Positions 1 through 12,600 of a DNA stretch of 64,000 bases are shown here, in pieces (the first letter of the stretch is position 1; the number at the start of each line of letters is the position of its first letter). The notes under the pieces were generated by a model. It did not search any database and had not been told where the DNA came from. It was given only the letters and a program-made list of their open reading frames with translations. The DNA comes from Lepisosteus oculatus (Eukaryota > Chordata > Actinopteri > Semionotiformes > Lepisosteidae). The stretch lies in contig NC_090703.1 in NCBI RefSeq assembly GCF_040954835.1, positions 13,263,001 through 13,327,000 of the forward strand. The letters are read 5' to 3'. A program made the position numbers and the translations under genes.

Positions 1-195
1 TCCTAACAATCCCCATCTATGAATTGGCTTCAATGCTGTGTTCTCATTCCTAATATTAGCTGATGTGTGTTGAGAGAACTGGCACAATCTCCAGGTGAGG
101 CTACACATTGGTGATTGTGGAGGGAAGTCCCCATTACCTGTAAAGCACTTTGAGTGGAGTGTCTAGAATAGCACTTTGTACAGTAAGTGTAAGGA
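1..195 (+). repeat. 3' part of a 5S-derived (SINE3-type) SINE, cut by the window edge
   Basis: This stretch aligns by eye along its whole length with the 3' third of the better preserved SINE at 58546-59104. Shared landmarks in the same order are TATGAATTGGCT, AGCTGATGTGTG, CACATTGGTG, AGTCCCCATTACCTGTAAAG and CTTTGAGTGGAGT. The 5' part lies outside the window. The copy is more diverged than the one at 58.5 kb: the usual GCGCTATATAAGTG has decayed, and the ATT tail is gone. Confidence 0.8.
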
Positions 196-3100
196 AGGCT
201 CTGTGTTTTTTAAATTTCAGGAACAACAGACAGTAGTGCCTGCCAGCCTCACAAGACGCAACACTGAGGGAATGAATGTTCAGAGACTGATAAGAATTAG
301 ACAAAGCACTGGTACAGTAAGTGAGGAAAAAGACACTCCCAGCTGCAGCTACACGCATGTGCAAACAGGATTTAGTCTTGAGCAAAAAGACGAAACTATC
401 ATTAAAATATTAGTATGAAGAACAGCAGCAAATTTTCTCCTAATTCCTGAACAAGAACCTGTATGTCCACTGCATGAAAGGCTTACTGTAACCTTGCATC
501 AAGAATGGAGCTTAACTCTTCAGATAATCTGTTTTTTCAACCATTTCACATTGTATGGGGTTTTCAATTGTACATTAGGCTTCTCAGATAAAAATGAGGT
601 TACATACAATAGGAGACCTCTTTGTCCGTCAGTCTCATTGTGGTTTAAAGTAGTCAATGCATCCACATATCTCATCCAGCCGTGTCTGGAAAGATCCCAG
701 GACATCATCTTCTACAACATGGATAAGTAGTTTTGTCCAGATATATTACACCCTTTGTATAAAGGTGTTTCTTAGTGTGACTCTTAAGTACTGTACATGT
801 CCATTAAATTTTCTTTTTTTCCCTGGGACCTAGTATCATCGTTGATCCAGTAATAGTCTATTTGATTTACTTTGTGGACTTTGTGGATTTTGAGCACTTA
901 TATCTTGTCCCCTTCTAATATGCTGTTTTGGTTATTAAACAGTTTTGACATAAGACGTCATTTTGACCATGAAGTAATGTAGATGGTTTTCTTTGAACTC
1001 TCTTCAGGGCAGCAACATCTTGTTTGTAATGTACAGACAAGAACTGTGTGCAACATTCTATCTAAGGTAGTGCTTTGTAGACTTGTTGCATAACTTTCTT
1101 TGATTTAAATCGTTACTCATTCTATCCTAGTACATGATTTGTTTTGTTCCCAGACATGGTAATACCACTGTAAAAGCACGCTTCATTGGAGATAAAGGTA
1201 TAGAATTATATGTCAATTCACCAGCTGACCTTGCATTATGTGCATTATGTCTGGCTGGTCACTGTCTGAAGTTCCTGTACTGGACTGTGATTTAAAAACA
1301 TTGCTTAGTTATACAACATCTGGTCTTGTTTCCTTACTTAAACTGTTAAGTACTTAAGCGTCATATTATATTTAGCATTTGAGTTCGCTGATGGAAAAGC
1401 ATAAAAAGCGTAGGTCTATAAATGGAAAGCTCAAGGTGAGCTACAGCCTATCAGGGAAAGAACAGAAAGCGTCATTTTAAATGCTGGCCTATCATCAGCC
1501 ACACGGTGAGTTTGTGAAATTCCTGAGTAAGCTAGACAAGTAGGAAGGTGGACTAGTCATTCTATTCAAATTGTAACTAGGTCGGCATTTGAAAGAACAC
1601 ACACCTGAAGTAATGCATACTGCATGTACCGACATGGTTATTTTTTCTAGTGTTTTTTTTTAAATACCAGAGTCAGAATATCTTTTTGTTCCAGCTTGAA
1701 TAACAGGCTGTAAATTACTAAGAAAAAAAATATTTTATTATACTCACTGACATTTCTCTAAACCAATACATGTGTTCGGTTTTTTTTACAACATTCTGTC
1801 AGATTGCTGCTTTTTTTAACACACTGCGCCTGGCGTTTACTGTACCACCACCTCTTACCCTGTGGCATTATGGGCACATATTTCTCCGGGACAAGTCCGA
1901 ACTTGGTGGAAATGTTACTCCTGACATAAATTCCGAGTAGGTTGCGGATTTGTTTGTGTTCTTCCTGCTACACCCTTCTCCCAGAGGACTACACTATCCT
2001 GTCCAACAGATTCTTCAGTATTGGCAGTGACTGAATTAAAACCAGAATCAAAGCAAATAGCATATGGTCTTATCTTTAAGTGCTTTCACATGTAAAAGAC
2101 AATGACATTGTTTTACTTCTTTTTTTTAATTTGATTAATCTAAATCTAAATTCTAATACGGAATGACCTACCATATTCTACTGAAGAATGAATCAGAGGG
2201 CTGTCATATCATATTGGAAAATGGTAGTCACATACTGTACAGTACAACTCAATCACAGGAACATAAAAGATTATGAAATCATTCATATATGGCATTGTAA
2301 CATGACTGCAGTTTATAGAGGTGTTTTAGCTTCTAGCCATGTTTTTATTCCCTGTGGATCTGGTGTATTCTATACAAAGTCTGTTTAAAGCAGCATTTTT
2401 GAACATGATGTTTACTGAGTGACTGGCCCTTACTCTTCCTCTCTTGTTTCTCCATGTCTAAAGTACTAGTACATTTTATGTGAAATTGATACTTATGAAA
2501 AATGCTAATAAAAAAAAAGAAAACAAGAAAAAGGTTTTATCCAAGGTCTACAAAGGAACACACTTCATCAAATAGATTTTCAGCTAATAGAAGACAAAAA
2601 AATTGTCGATTAATTGAAGTTTTGCTGCTTTCTCTATTTGAGTATCCTTCTCTCTCTTCAGTGGATAGCTCATTGCCTATATTTCTGATTTCAACAGAAA
2701 AAACAAAATACCTTTATTTTGTGGCACATAATGTACAGTATGTAACAGAGAGGAGGAAGGTGGAGAAATGAAATCAAACCCAAAGAGGTCTGATACTTTT
2801 CCAGTTGCACAAGTGCAATTCTGTCGCACATAGTCATCAGAACCTGCACATTGTTTCTTCTGTAAGTGTACTATCAAAGGGTCTTTGGAGGTTTTACAAA
2901 ATAAAAATGCATTGCACTGTGAACTGGTCTGAATCTATACCTAACTCCCATTTTCTTTGTTTCTTGTCACAGCCTGTTATCAGTCACCTAGACATACTGT
3001 AGATTGCTGGCTAGTTACACTGGACCACTGTTAGGTATGTAAACTATCACAGATTGTCAGATCATTGCACTGTCAGATATCAATAGATTAATATCTTATT

Positions 3101-5885
3101 TATCTTAAGTGGGAGGTTCTGCTATGACATCTAAATGGCACATTTGAAACTGATCTCTTCTTGATAATGTTCTGCAGAATGTTACATTTTAATTAGTCCT
3201 GTCAGAAATTGTACCAGTATCTGCTTATTTTCAATGAACCACTGATGATTTATTTTTCATTTGAGACATTCTGATCAGAGCTGCTATTTCTAGCATGCTT
3301 GATTTGAAATTATCCTAGGGGATCCTCTAATCTAGAAAAAAAAAGTCTCAGCAAATGATTGATTGTAAATGATATACAGTACAGTATTGATACTGAATTC
3401 TTTCTGATCATGGTGCTTTCCGTGTTTTGAGACACAGAATATAGAATAGTGTTTTAATGAAAACAGATATCAAAATACCCAGTTCTTCTCTCACTGAATC
3501 ACTTTCTGCCTAGGTAGTCTGTACACACTCTAAGTGAAACTCGGGTGAGGAATAATGTACCTTTACATTTTAAATAGGCTTGGTCACATGCACCAATCAC
3601 TTCATGATCAAGATGTATTAAAAGAAGAAAACCCTGTCTTTCCCAGTGAGCATCCCAGCATCAGAGAAAGTGCCCTAATGGAACTTGAGAGTGGAAAAAG
3701 AGAAAAAAACAAGAACTGCTAATACCTCTTCTTCCTTGAGATACAGTACAACTAAGAGTCAATCCATTTAACCTAAAATGGAATTTGGGGCTCCGTTAAA
3801 ATAAAATAAAAAAAATTCTATGAAATGGCAAAACTGTACTGATCTTGTGCTTTGAGTGGATATACTGTTAGAATGTTGGTGATGAATTTGACTTGCAAAT
3901 TAACTATCCTGTAAATTCACAGTGTTGGTAGAAGCACTGTCCAGAGCAGAACCCTGGAAATGTCTTAATGGCATCTTAACTTTGTTGATAAACTGTGCAA
4001 TAACAAGGGGGAAGACAAACTACAGGCTTTCTTTTGTTAACAGTGCTTGTCATTTTCAGCTGCACTCCGGCATATGGCAGGTTTCCTAGTGTTAAAAATG
4101 GTGGACACTGCAAACAAACATGCACATTCCACAAGGGTGTGTTTGTGTTGTTTTAGGGTTTGCAGCCTTTCTGCTGTCTTGAGGAAGCCAGACTTTCTCA
4201 TTGAACCAGATTAGTCCGCACAATGAGTACTGATAGAAGGGTTTCCCAGGAAGCAATCTTTCAGCATTTTAATTGAGTATTCCACCGTTTATCATCTCTC
4301 AGTTTAAACAGGAAATCTGCAATCTGCTTAAATTGATGCATACAAAACAATTGCAGAGAAGCTTGTTTTTGATCATTCATTCTCACTGTTCTTCACTTGT
4401 GGAGTAGGACAACATTAGTTCTAAAAATAATCTATTGAAAAAACTGGGAAAGTAGAAATCTTTCCATCCAGGGAAATGTCGCTGCTGATCCGCAGCTACA
4501 TTGAAGGTCTTCTTATACAACTTCTACTGCACCTCCTCCTCTCATCTTATTGTTAATACCGTTTCTATGTTTTTCTTTGAAAACTGTGCTAACTTTGAAA
4601 CCCACGCTAAAGTATTACATAAAATTAAATAAAAATATGGAATAAATATCTGCTCTGTAAAAATCCTGATCTATCTCTAGTTTATTGTCAATATTTCAAT
4701 TTTCAGTCCTATCATGTCCACTTCTGCCATCTGATAATCACACAGTTCTTGTGACTGTATGGAACATTCCAAAGGCCCAGTCCACTGAAGGATATTGATC
4801 ATCTCATCTCTCCCTTGGGTAACCCCCAACCTCTGTCCCAAAATGGAGATTTCTGAATCTTCAGAGTAAGACACCACTGTTTTCCCACGCCTCCGGTACA
4901 TGTGTGTTTCGCCGAGAAAATCATCTCGCCCCAGCATGTGATGGGGATTTACAGTAAAGGAATGATCACGGATGCAACAGTTTTAATGTGATGATAGCTG
5001 TGCCTAATTGTGCAGTGGAATATTTATTCTGAAGTACTTTTTTCTAGATTAAAATGAAGTTAAGACATAAACGATATAGAATTCACAGAAGCCGGATTAG
5101 TTTAGAGCTAGAGAAATATCATTAACGAATGCCATATTCTACTCATTAATGAAGATGGGATGACATGATATGCGAATCTTCTAAGGATGGTGTATCACTG
5201 GTATATTCTCTGTATCGCACTTGCTGACCTTTTTATTTCTGAGTCATCAGTGGGTGTACTAATGTCTTGATAGTATTAACTAAAATTGTAGATTTTTATT
5301 AGTTTTGTTTTATGACTAAAAATATTCTAAAAATTGAACAACACATTTTGCTATTACCACAATGTGAGGTGACTGTTGTAGCCCACATATACATTTTCCA
5401 AGATGAGCCTTCCACATAGAGCTTCAAAGTTAAACACTTTTTGCAAAATTTTTGTCTTAATAAAGTGGAAGAAGTTTAGAGGTGCAAAAGCCTTTAGCCA
5501 TCCATATCAAACCTCCTGGAATTGTGACTGTATCATTGCCATTGGGGACCATTGAAAGGAGCTGCTGGAATGATATATACAGGAGTTTCCCAAACTTTGA
5601 ATGATAGCAGTGAGAAGAGGCAAGATCAGATTTTCTGAAGAAAGATATTCTATTGATTATTGGAGCCCAGACACATTTTAGAAAAATCTATATTTCAAGT
5701 GAATAGTTCCTTGTTCTTGTTATTCGATTTCAGTAGCTGTAAAGATCTAAATATCTGAATATTTAAATAGTGGGCCTCTCTCTAACAGAACCTCAACAAC
5801 TAATATATTGAAATATAAGTTAGTGTGTTTTTCCAATGAAAGAAATAGAAAGGTTTTTTTTTAGGAAAGTTATTTGAGGGTAGCT
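196..5885. other. AT-rich non-coding DNA, no gene seen
   Basis: Only short open frames occur (under 90 codons). None resembles a known protein or has convincing splice borders. There are scattered homopolymer runs and many TACTGTA/TACAGTA heptamers, including a 12-bp palindrome TACTGTACAGTA at 2233-2244. It is best read as intergenic DNA upstream of FRMD6. Confidence 0.6.
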
Positions 5886-5889
5886 TTTT

Positions 5890-6255
5890 ATTGAAGAGGT
5901 TGGACCCTTTCCAAAATACTTGCGCCTGACAGAGGGACCAGATCCTGCGGGATTCCTACTATTTATAAGCACACCGTGGGGATTGCAGAACGTTGTTTAG
6001 CATGCTGCCTGGGTTCAGGGAGGCTGGCTGGAGGTGGCAGCCGCCGCACTCTCACCAGGCTCTCCCTGATGAGCTGCAGCTGACACGGACAACTTTCAGC
6101 GCTTGCTAAACTGAACAACCTGATCCGAGGGCTCGGATATGGTCCACGGGGGAGCAGAGTGCTGGCTTAACAGCCACAGGTTTTGCTACGTAAAGGTCAT
6201 CCAGGGTCTCTCAGCTCCGTGCTGCCTCTGCTCAATCATGTTCCCACTCTCTTTG
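5890..6255 (+). promoter_or_regulatory. Possible promoter or exon-like GC-richer patch with a TATA-like box
   Basis: This patch is visibly richer in GC and CpG than its surroundings (about a dozen CpG in 300 bases). It has a TATA-like TTTATAAG at 5962-5969 and several GC-rich tracts after it. It could be a TATA-type promoter with a first exon, or an enhancer. No consensus splice donor stands out downstream and no coding frame is convincing, so the call is weak and the strand is a guess from the TATA orientation. Confidence 0.2.
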
Positions 6256-6884
6256 TGTGTTTGTGTTGCTGTACATCCAGTAGGCACACAGACTAACTAC
6301 ATAGAGTAGTAAGTCCGACAGCTTCTGAGTACTGATATTTTAACTAATGCGACAACGCCAAAAATTTTACTGACCCATTTCCTAATGTATTTGATGGCTG
6401 CAGATACAATCTGCTGCTTGTTTTCCCAGTTAACTGAGGTCATTGATCCTGCCTTATCAAGTGCTCCTACCTCCCAGCCTCCAGCCTGCGGTATTGAACT
6501 GGACTTCATTACAGAGGATCTGTTTCTGTGACAGACAGAAACCTGTGACGTGGGTGGTATTTGGATTTAACCCTCATAAGCATGTTTCTCAAATACAGTT
6601 GCACTATAGTCTACAGTGTATACACTATAAAAATGTCCTTATATTTTAAAACAAAAAATAAAAACATTGAAGTCCCCACAAAGAAATATCTGTGAAGAGG
6701 GCAAAATTGCATGTTCCAGACACTAACAGCCCTTTGTGTAAATTCAGTAATTCAGTTAGATCCTAATAAATGCAATAGAGGGACAAAATATTTACAGAGC
6801 ATTTCGTTCTACACTCACCTAGCTGAGGAAATGGCAGGCTAGCCATTTGGACAAACTGCCCAAACAACCTTACCTATTGTAAGG
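6256..6884. other. Non-coding, nothing recognised
   Basis: Mixed AT-rich sequence with no credible coding frame and no repeat family that I recognise. Confidence 0.5.
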
Positions 6885-7285
6885 ATTGATGTAGAGAGTT
6901 GCTGTAAGGGTGTAGATGGGGTGGCAGGATGGATGCGACAGAGATAGTCTGATAGAGGGACATCCTGGGTGAGAGACTTACTACATAGGCAAGACTATGG
7001 GATGATGATCAAAGCATACAGTAGATAGTATAGTTATACACATAGATGGAAAAGTGAGAGATTAGGATCTAACCTTCCTCTTGAACGTCTGTTATAAACT
7101 CCATGAAGAGCAAAATACGAAGAGTAGCAACTCTTTGCACTGAGAGTCTGGAACAGCCTATTTGAATATATTGTCAAAGCTGATACCTTTGCATCTTTTT
7201 AAAAAATGGTTGAATCAATGAGCCACTAAAACCAAAATCATCTGGATAAGTTGAGTGGTCTTGGCCAAGGATTCTGTGATATATT
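6885..7285 (+). mobile_element. Decayed LINE-like reverse-transcriptase C-terminal fragment
   Basis: Near 7145-7225 the conceptual reading gives LRVWNSLFEYIVKADTFASF, then a stop. It matches the pattern VWN-LP---VV-AD---FK that ends the reverse transcriptase of many vertebrate LINEs (CR1/L2-like). The following AGTTGAGTGGTCTTGGCC corresponds to the short conserved trailer of the same family. A second copy lies on the opposite strand at about 24010-24335. Frameshifts and stops make it a dead fragment. Its 5' limit is uncertain and the clade is not assigned. Confidence 0.45.
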
Positions 7286-8245
7286 TCTTGGAGTCATTCT
7301 CAATTTAGCCTCTTTTTACAGTATATTTTCCATTCTTGCACTATCTCACTGGCTTCTTCAGTTCTTTTCCTGCTTTTCTGCTCTATTCAGCCTGGCAGAA
7401 GAATTCTGTGTCTGTGGGCCTTCTCTGCTATTTATGGTCCTTTTAGCCCCCGGCCTTCCGAGTCTCTGCAATGGCAGTGGCAGAGAAATTGTTCTTTGCT
7501 TCTGGATCTTGACATTGACTCCATTGTTGTAGCTTTTCTGGTGGCAGCACAAATCTTTCATTTACTTGACTTATTTTCTTTTTCTTAGTCATTTCTGATT
7601 AGGGAATGAAAAGGCAGTTTGTGGACCACAAAACATACCATTTACCAGAACCTGATGGTCTTGAGCCATTCTATTCAGTTTATTTCTGTTTCCCTGTAAA
7701 TCAATTGCATCTCCTGATATAACTTCCCTTCTGTATTGTTCAGTAGAAGTGTGATTCAGGGCCTTGATTGTATTCATTTTAAGATCTATAATCATTGTAC
7801 TTAGTGACTAGCTGATCCTATATTACAATTTAATGTGGAGCAGTGGAATGCTGGAATTGATATAATTCCAAGGTGTTACTGCCACAAGCCAATCAACTAC
7901 AAAACCTTACTGTAAGTAACTTCCATGTTGCTTACATATTGCTTTTGACTTAACACTGGTTGTTGACAGTTTTTGCCTCTTTACTGAGAGATATTCTGTC
8001 AGCATTTCTACCAGCTTACCGTAGTGAGAAAAAGTGATGAGCTTTACCTTAGAACCAGTGTTCTCAAGATCTCCGAAAGCTGATTGCTGAAATTCAGTAT
8101 TTTATACTAAAGTATGGTAAGAGACTGAAAATAAAGCTGCAATGCTTTCCTGTGGCCTCATTAAGATGGAGGAGTTAGGTTGTTTTTTAAATGATGCTTG
8201 TTCTTGAGCAGATCTGTACTTGATTAATATAATATGACATAGATA
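7286..8245. other. Non-coding, nothing recognised
   Basis: Open frames up to 93 codons occur on both strands (for example 7251-7532), but they overlap each other, have no recognisable domain and look like chance. No repeat family was identified. Confidence 0.5.
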
Positions 8246-8458
8246 GAGTTTCAGTAGGTAGCTGCGTCAGTATGCATAGGCTGCAAAGGAAAAAGTAACG
8301 GTTTATTCCATGCTGAAAAGAGAAGAAAGGAAACATAACGTTTAGGCCGTGGAGCCTCCTTTGGGTGTAGGTCAGGTATGTAGATGGAGTTTCTACAAGG
8401 TCTCATTCCATGTAAGGAAGGAGGAGTGGAGGCAGTTGGTTTTGGTTTGTCCACAGTT
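8246..8458 (-). mobile_element. Dispersed repeat with a GGCTCCACGGCC hairpin, possibly Penelope-like debris
   Basis: Read on the minus strand, the element holds CAAAGGAGGCTCCACGGCC followed by TAAACGTTATG (about 8334-8365). Related copies that I recall from other fish and amphibian genomes read CTGAAGA, a GGC/GCC stem, then GAAACGTT. That arrangement resembles the hammerhead-ribozyme core (CUGANGA, stem II, GAAA) reported in Penelope-like retroelements. In this copy both core boxes are mutated (CCAAAGG and TAAAC), so it should be inactive. The family assignment is from memory, and the borders are approximate. Confidence 0.4.
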
Positions 8459-9585
8459 TGAATGTCTAGCCACAGGGGGCTTTGTATTAATCTTTCGTAC
8501 TGTGAGTAGGGGTTAGCCGTGGTAGATTGATCACAACATTAACTCCTACAGAGCTGGAGCCCAGCTGGGGTGCTCAGAAGAAACCACTCTAAGTCCTCCC
8601 CAGTGTGTGTCAGTAGTTTGGATTAAACTACTGATAATATTTACTATATCCATGTCCACTCCTGTGTGGATTATAGCTATCATAAATCAAAATCAGGAGG
8701 ACATGAATAATGCAATAAGAAGCAATGCAGGAGCATAGACCATGTTTACACTTTTTGAAAAAAAGATGACTTTGCCATATCTTTGAAGTACTGTATACAC
8801 AAGATAGAAATCTCTTATGTATTCAAGAGTACATTCTGGATAGAGACTTGCAGTGTTGTCTGTTTTACGTTTGTGTTATTATTCATGAAAGATGACAATC
8901 AAAAGATTTGTATATGCTATACTGCAATTAATAGAAATTACAGGGGGAAAATGAGAATCACAATCAATTCCAGGAAGCCCTTCTATCAGAAACCATTTCT
9001 GACATTGCTATCCACACAGAAGAGCCTGGGGCAAACAGTAAAGCATGTCCTTTACCTACTGTATGCCCATTCTTTCTACTGAAATAAATGATAATTGAAC
9101 ATTTTACTATGGCAGATTCCAAAGGTTGCTTCACTTGTAACAAATTTCATTTAGTAATCAATGGATTGATGTGTCCTTATAAACACATGTTGCTGGACAT
9201 TTGTTTTTCTGGAGAATTTCATCACATCAGATTAAATTATATGTCAAGATAGAGACGTGCCCTGAATCGTTGAGATTGTCAAAGTCATTTAGAAGTAAAT
9301 TGAATACTTAGGAACCTTAATAAGTACATAACATAATATTTTGTTTTACTTCTTCATCTATTGTCAATCAATACCACAAGTGTAGAATGCACTTCTTGAT
9401 CATAAAATGTACGTGATCTGTAATCATATTAATTTTGAATAACACATATTTTGCTTTTTTATAGCTTTTAAATATGATTTATAAAATGACATTATTATTG
9501 TTATTTAAAAGCACTGTAACCATGTTATGCTTATATTTATATTCACGGTGCATTGCCTTCAAATACTTCAAATATTCATACAGCA
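8459..9585. other. Non-coding, nothing recognised
   Basis: AT-rich sequence. A 99-codon frame at 8783-9082 has no recognisable domain, and its composition is that of the surrounding non-coding DNA. Confidence 0.5.
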
Positions 9586-9587
9586 GA

Positions 9588-9655
9588 TGGTAATAGTAAT
9601 GTAGTAGTAGTAACAGTAATATTTGTATCTATTATTACTAACAGCAGTAGTAATA
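9588..9655. repeat. Interrupted (TAG/TAA)n trinucleotide microsatellite
   Basis: Runs of TAATAGTAATG, TAGTAGTAGTAACAGTAAT, then ATTATTACTAACAGCAGTAGTAAT form an imperfect trinucleotide tract. The second half is partly the reverse complement of the first, so the tract could form a weak hairpin. Confidence 0.7.
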
Positions 9656-12600
9656 TGCTTTCATTATAAGCTGTCATATAGTCTAGACATAGAAAATTGG
9701 ACATTTTTATGGCCAAAATCCTCACAATACCTCTTGTTTAAAAAGATAAAGAACCCCACTCATTCATATAACAATATATTGCATTCCCATTTCATTTTCC
9801 AACAAGGAGCAGTGGAGTTAGCTCTTGCTGTATGTGGTTTGATTATGGCTCAGAACTGTACTTTACTTTATATTATTTATAACTTCCAGAATGTATGTGT
9901 TACTTTTGAAAATAAAAAAAACATACTGTTCCCCATAGACAAAAAATATTATTTCATTATCTCAATTCATCTTCAGAACTCTATTTACAGTATCATAAAT
10001 CAACTTAAACTTTATACTGTATGTGTAACAGTATACTGGGTATTTCTCTTGAACAAATCTGACCTGCTCTTTGTGACCTGTGCACACCAAGAGCAATTCT
10101 CACCCTGAACTTTTTGATTCTGCCAGACTCATCCCTGAAAATGTTGGAACTTTCTAAGGTCATGTCTGTATATTTTAAAATGACATTGAAAATTCACTAC
10201 AAAAAGTCTAGTTTTGGGAAAAGGGGGAACAACCCTTGGCAACAACCCCAAAAAATCAGAAGTGCATCCTATCTTAAAGTTCAACTTTAGAGAGCAGAAC
10301 GATCTCTGCTGTAGATTACAGTTATAATGGTAAACTCAAATCAAATTGTCTACACCGGTAAGTGACCCTATAACCTTTCCTTGTTTCTTTGTTTGTTATT
10401 CTTAGCAGCTCCTCATCTCCACTCTAACTGCCCCCACCCCCTTTCTCTCTCTGTAATTCCTCAAGGAAAAAAAGAAAGAATTGATTGACTTTTCTGACTG
10501 TCCAGGCAGCTGGCCTTTGGTCAAGCAAAAGGAATAGCTATCGGACTAAAAAGGATTTTCCCAAAGTGTTCTAACATTTAGGAAAGCAACCAAACTGCTT
10601 TGCAAATATTTCAATTCATAAACCGTTTGTCTGGATAAGTGTTTGTGAATTATTTGAGTTCATAACAGAATGGAAATCAACAGGAAACTATTATGATGCT
10701 ATCTGTATTGCTCCATCCGAGAGTTTAACCAAAAAGGGAGGCAGCAAAGAAAGGGATTTTTTTAATACAAGCGCAAAACACCATTGCACATTATAATATA
10801 CCGCATAACTGCTGCGTAGCCTTCAGTGACACTGTGACAGATCATTTCTTTGAATTCCTTTGGTAATTATAAAAGTGATGTCCATCACACTGCAGAACGT
10901 ATTCTAGAGGTTTCCCTTACCCTATCCAAATTAGTTTGGAAACCACTCCAAAAAAGGAGTATTTATCCCCATGTTATAACACCAAACACCAGCAATTACA
11001 GTGCATCTGGTCCATTTAATTTTTATGCTTCCTTTACTCAGATTTCAAAGCCCAATTCAACAGTTAAAGAAAACAGATGCTTGCTGTCACAGGGAGCTGC
11101 ATTTTCTGTACATTTGTTCCAGCCCACAAAACAGAAATTATTTAACTCACTCCTCCCCCCCAAAAAAAAAAACAGAGGTAAAATTATCTTTATTTTACTA
11201 GCAATCCTAAACTTGGAAATAAGTTCTAGAAATGTTGTTTGTCACCAAAATGTTTTATTACTATAAACATTTGCAGTATCTTGCTGCAATAAATGCTCAA
11301 ATTAGAGACCAGCAGTAATGACTGAGTCATTTATTCTGATTATCTGAGATAGTTGCAGCATACAGCTTACTAAAACTTAATAGGAATGATTCCATAATAT
11401 TGAGAATACTGTAAGTAATGAATCCATTTCTCAAATTCACTTTCAATATTTACGTAGCTAACAAAGGTCTTCAAGCCAAGTCTACCCCAGTTTTGTAGAA
11501 CACAAAATTGATACTAAACTAAGCATTATTTTATCATTGCAAATAGTAGATATCTTGAGTCATTGGCCTTTTAAGCTGTACTTTTAAGCATGTGTGTCAC
11601 ATAAGGGCTGAACCTTGATCCTCTCCTCTCCCAGGGGAAAGTGAAAGACATTTCAATTTATCTAATTCTCCTTTCCAAACAAAGGGATCTTCCTTCCAAA
11701 CAGAGCCTGTCAATGAGCGGCTAATCAAGTCGAGACCAGAATAATAGACAGTACAGTGATAAGCATGGAGTGAAATCATGCAGCGCTTCCAGAAAATGTT
11801 TTTCAGAAAATCCCTTTTTATTTCTGCGACTTACAATATAAAACTATAATTTGTCAAATCTAATACATTAAAGATCTGGAAGGTGATAATTCAGAGATCA
11901 CAAAAGAATGTAAATTAACATCAAAGAAAATGATGATTAAAAACGTGCCTTTATTCACCTCTCTTTAATTGCAGGGGTTCTCTGGAACACTATACTTTTA
12001 AAACATTTGTCATACTAATGAAGAATTGTTTTCTAGGCATTTTTGCCTTTCTCCCTAATAATCTGAAGCTGATCCTTTAGAGCTCCATGCTCTGTGTTGT
12101 AGCAAATGTAATCTGATCAGGTAGTGGAGGAAATGTGCTGTCTGGAGAGTAATCTTTCCTAATGTTTTGTTTCCCAGTCAGTTCTTTTCTATACACATCA
12201 AAGAAAAGCCAGTCTGAGCAGCTTTGACCAAGCACAATTTCAAAGTCTTTTTGTGTATGATACTTCATCAGCTCTCAGACAGCAAGGCAAGGAATTGCCT
12301 GGGCCCAAAGCAGCAATTAATAGCAGCACTGTGACAAAAGCATAAGCCAGTCCACAATTGTTATTTTACTTCTTAGTATTAAGAGTCTGACTTTTGTACA
12401 GAACATAGGATGTGGGCTGACAAAAGTTATTTGGTGAATAAGGTTAGGATTTTAATTATTTATTCCTTGGTGTGTTGTGTCTTTGACTCTATTAACTTAC
12501 ACTGCATGTTAATACATATTTTGTCTTATTTGTGTCAATAGATGAATGTATTTGAGCCTGGTAGCTCAGTTGGACATATTGTAGATCCTGTGGAAATTAA

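Noticed and set aside
9623..10108. 161-codon + strand frame
   Set aside because: AT-driven composition rich in Ile, Phe, Tyr and Asn, beginning in a microsatellite; no domain.
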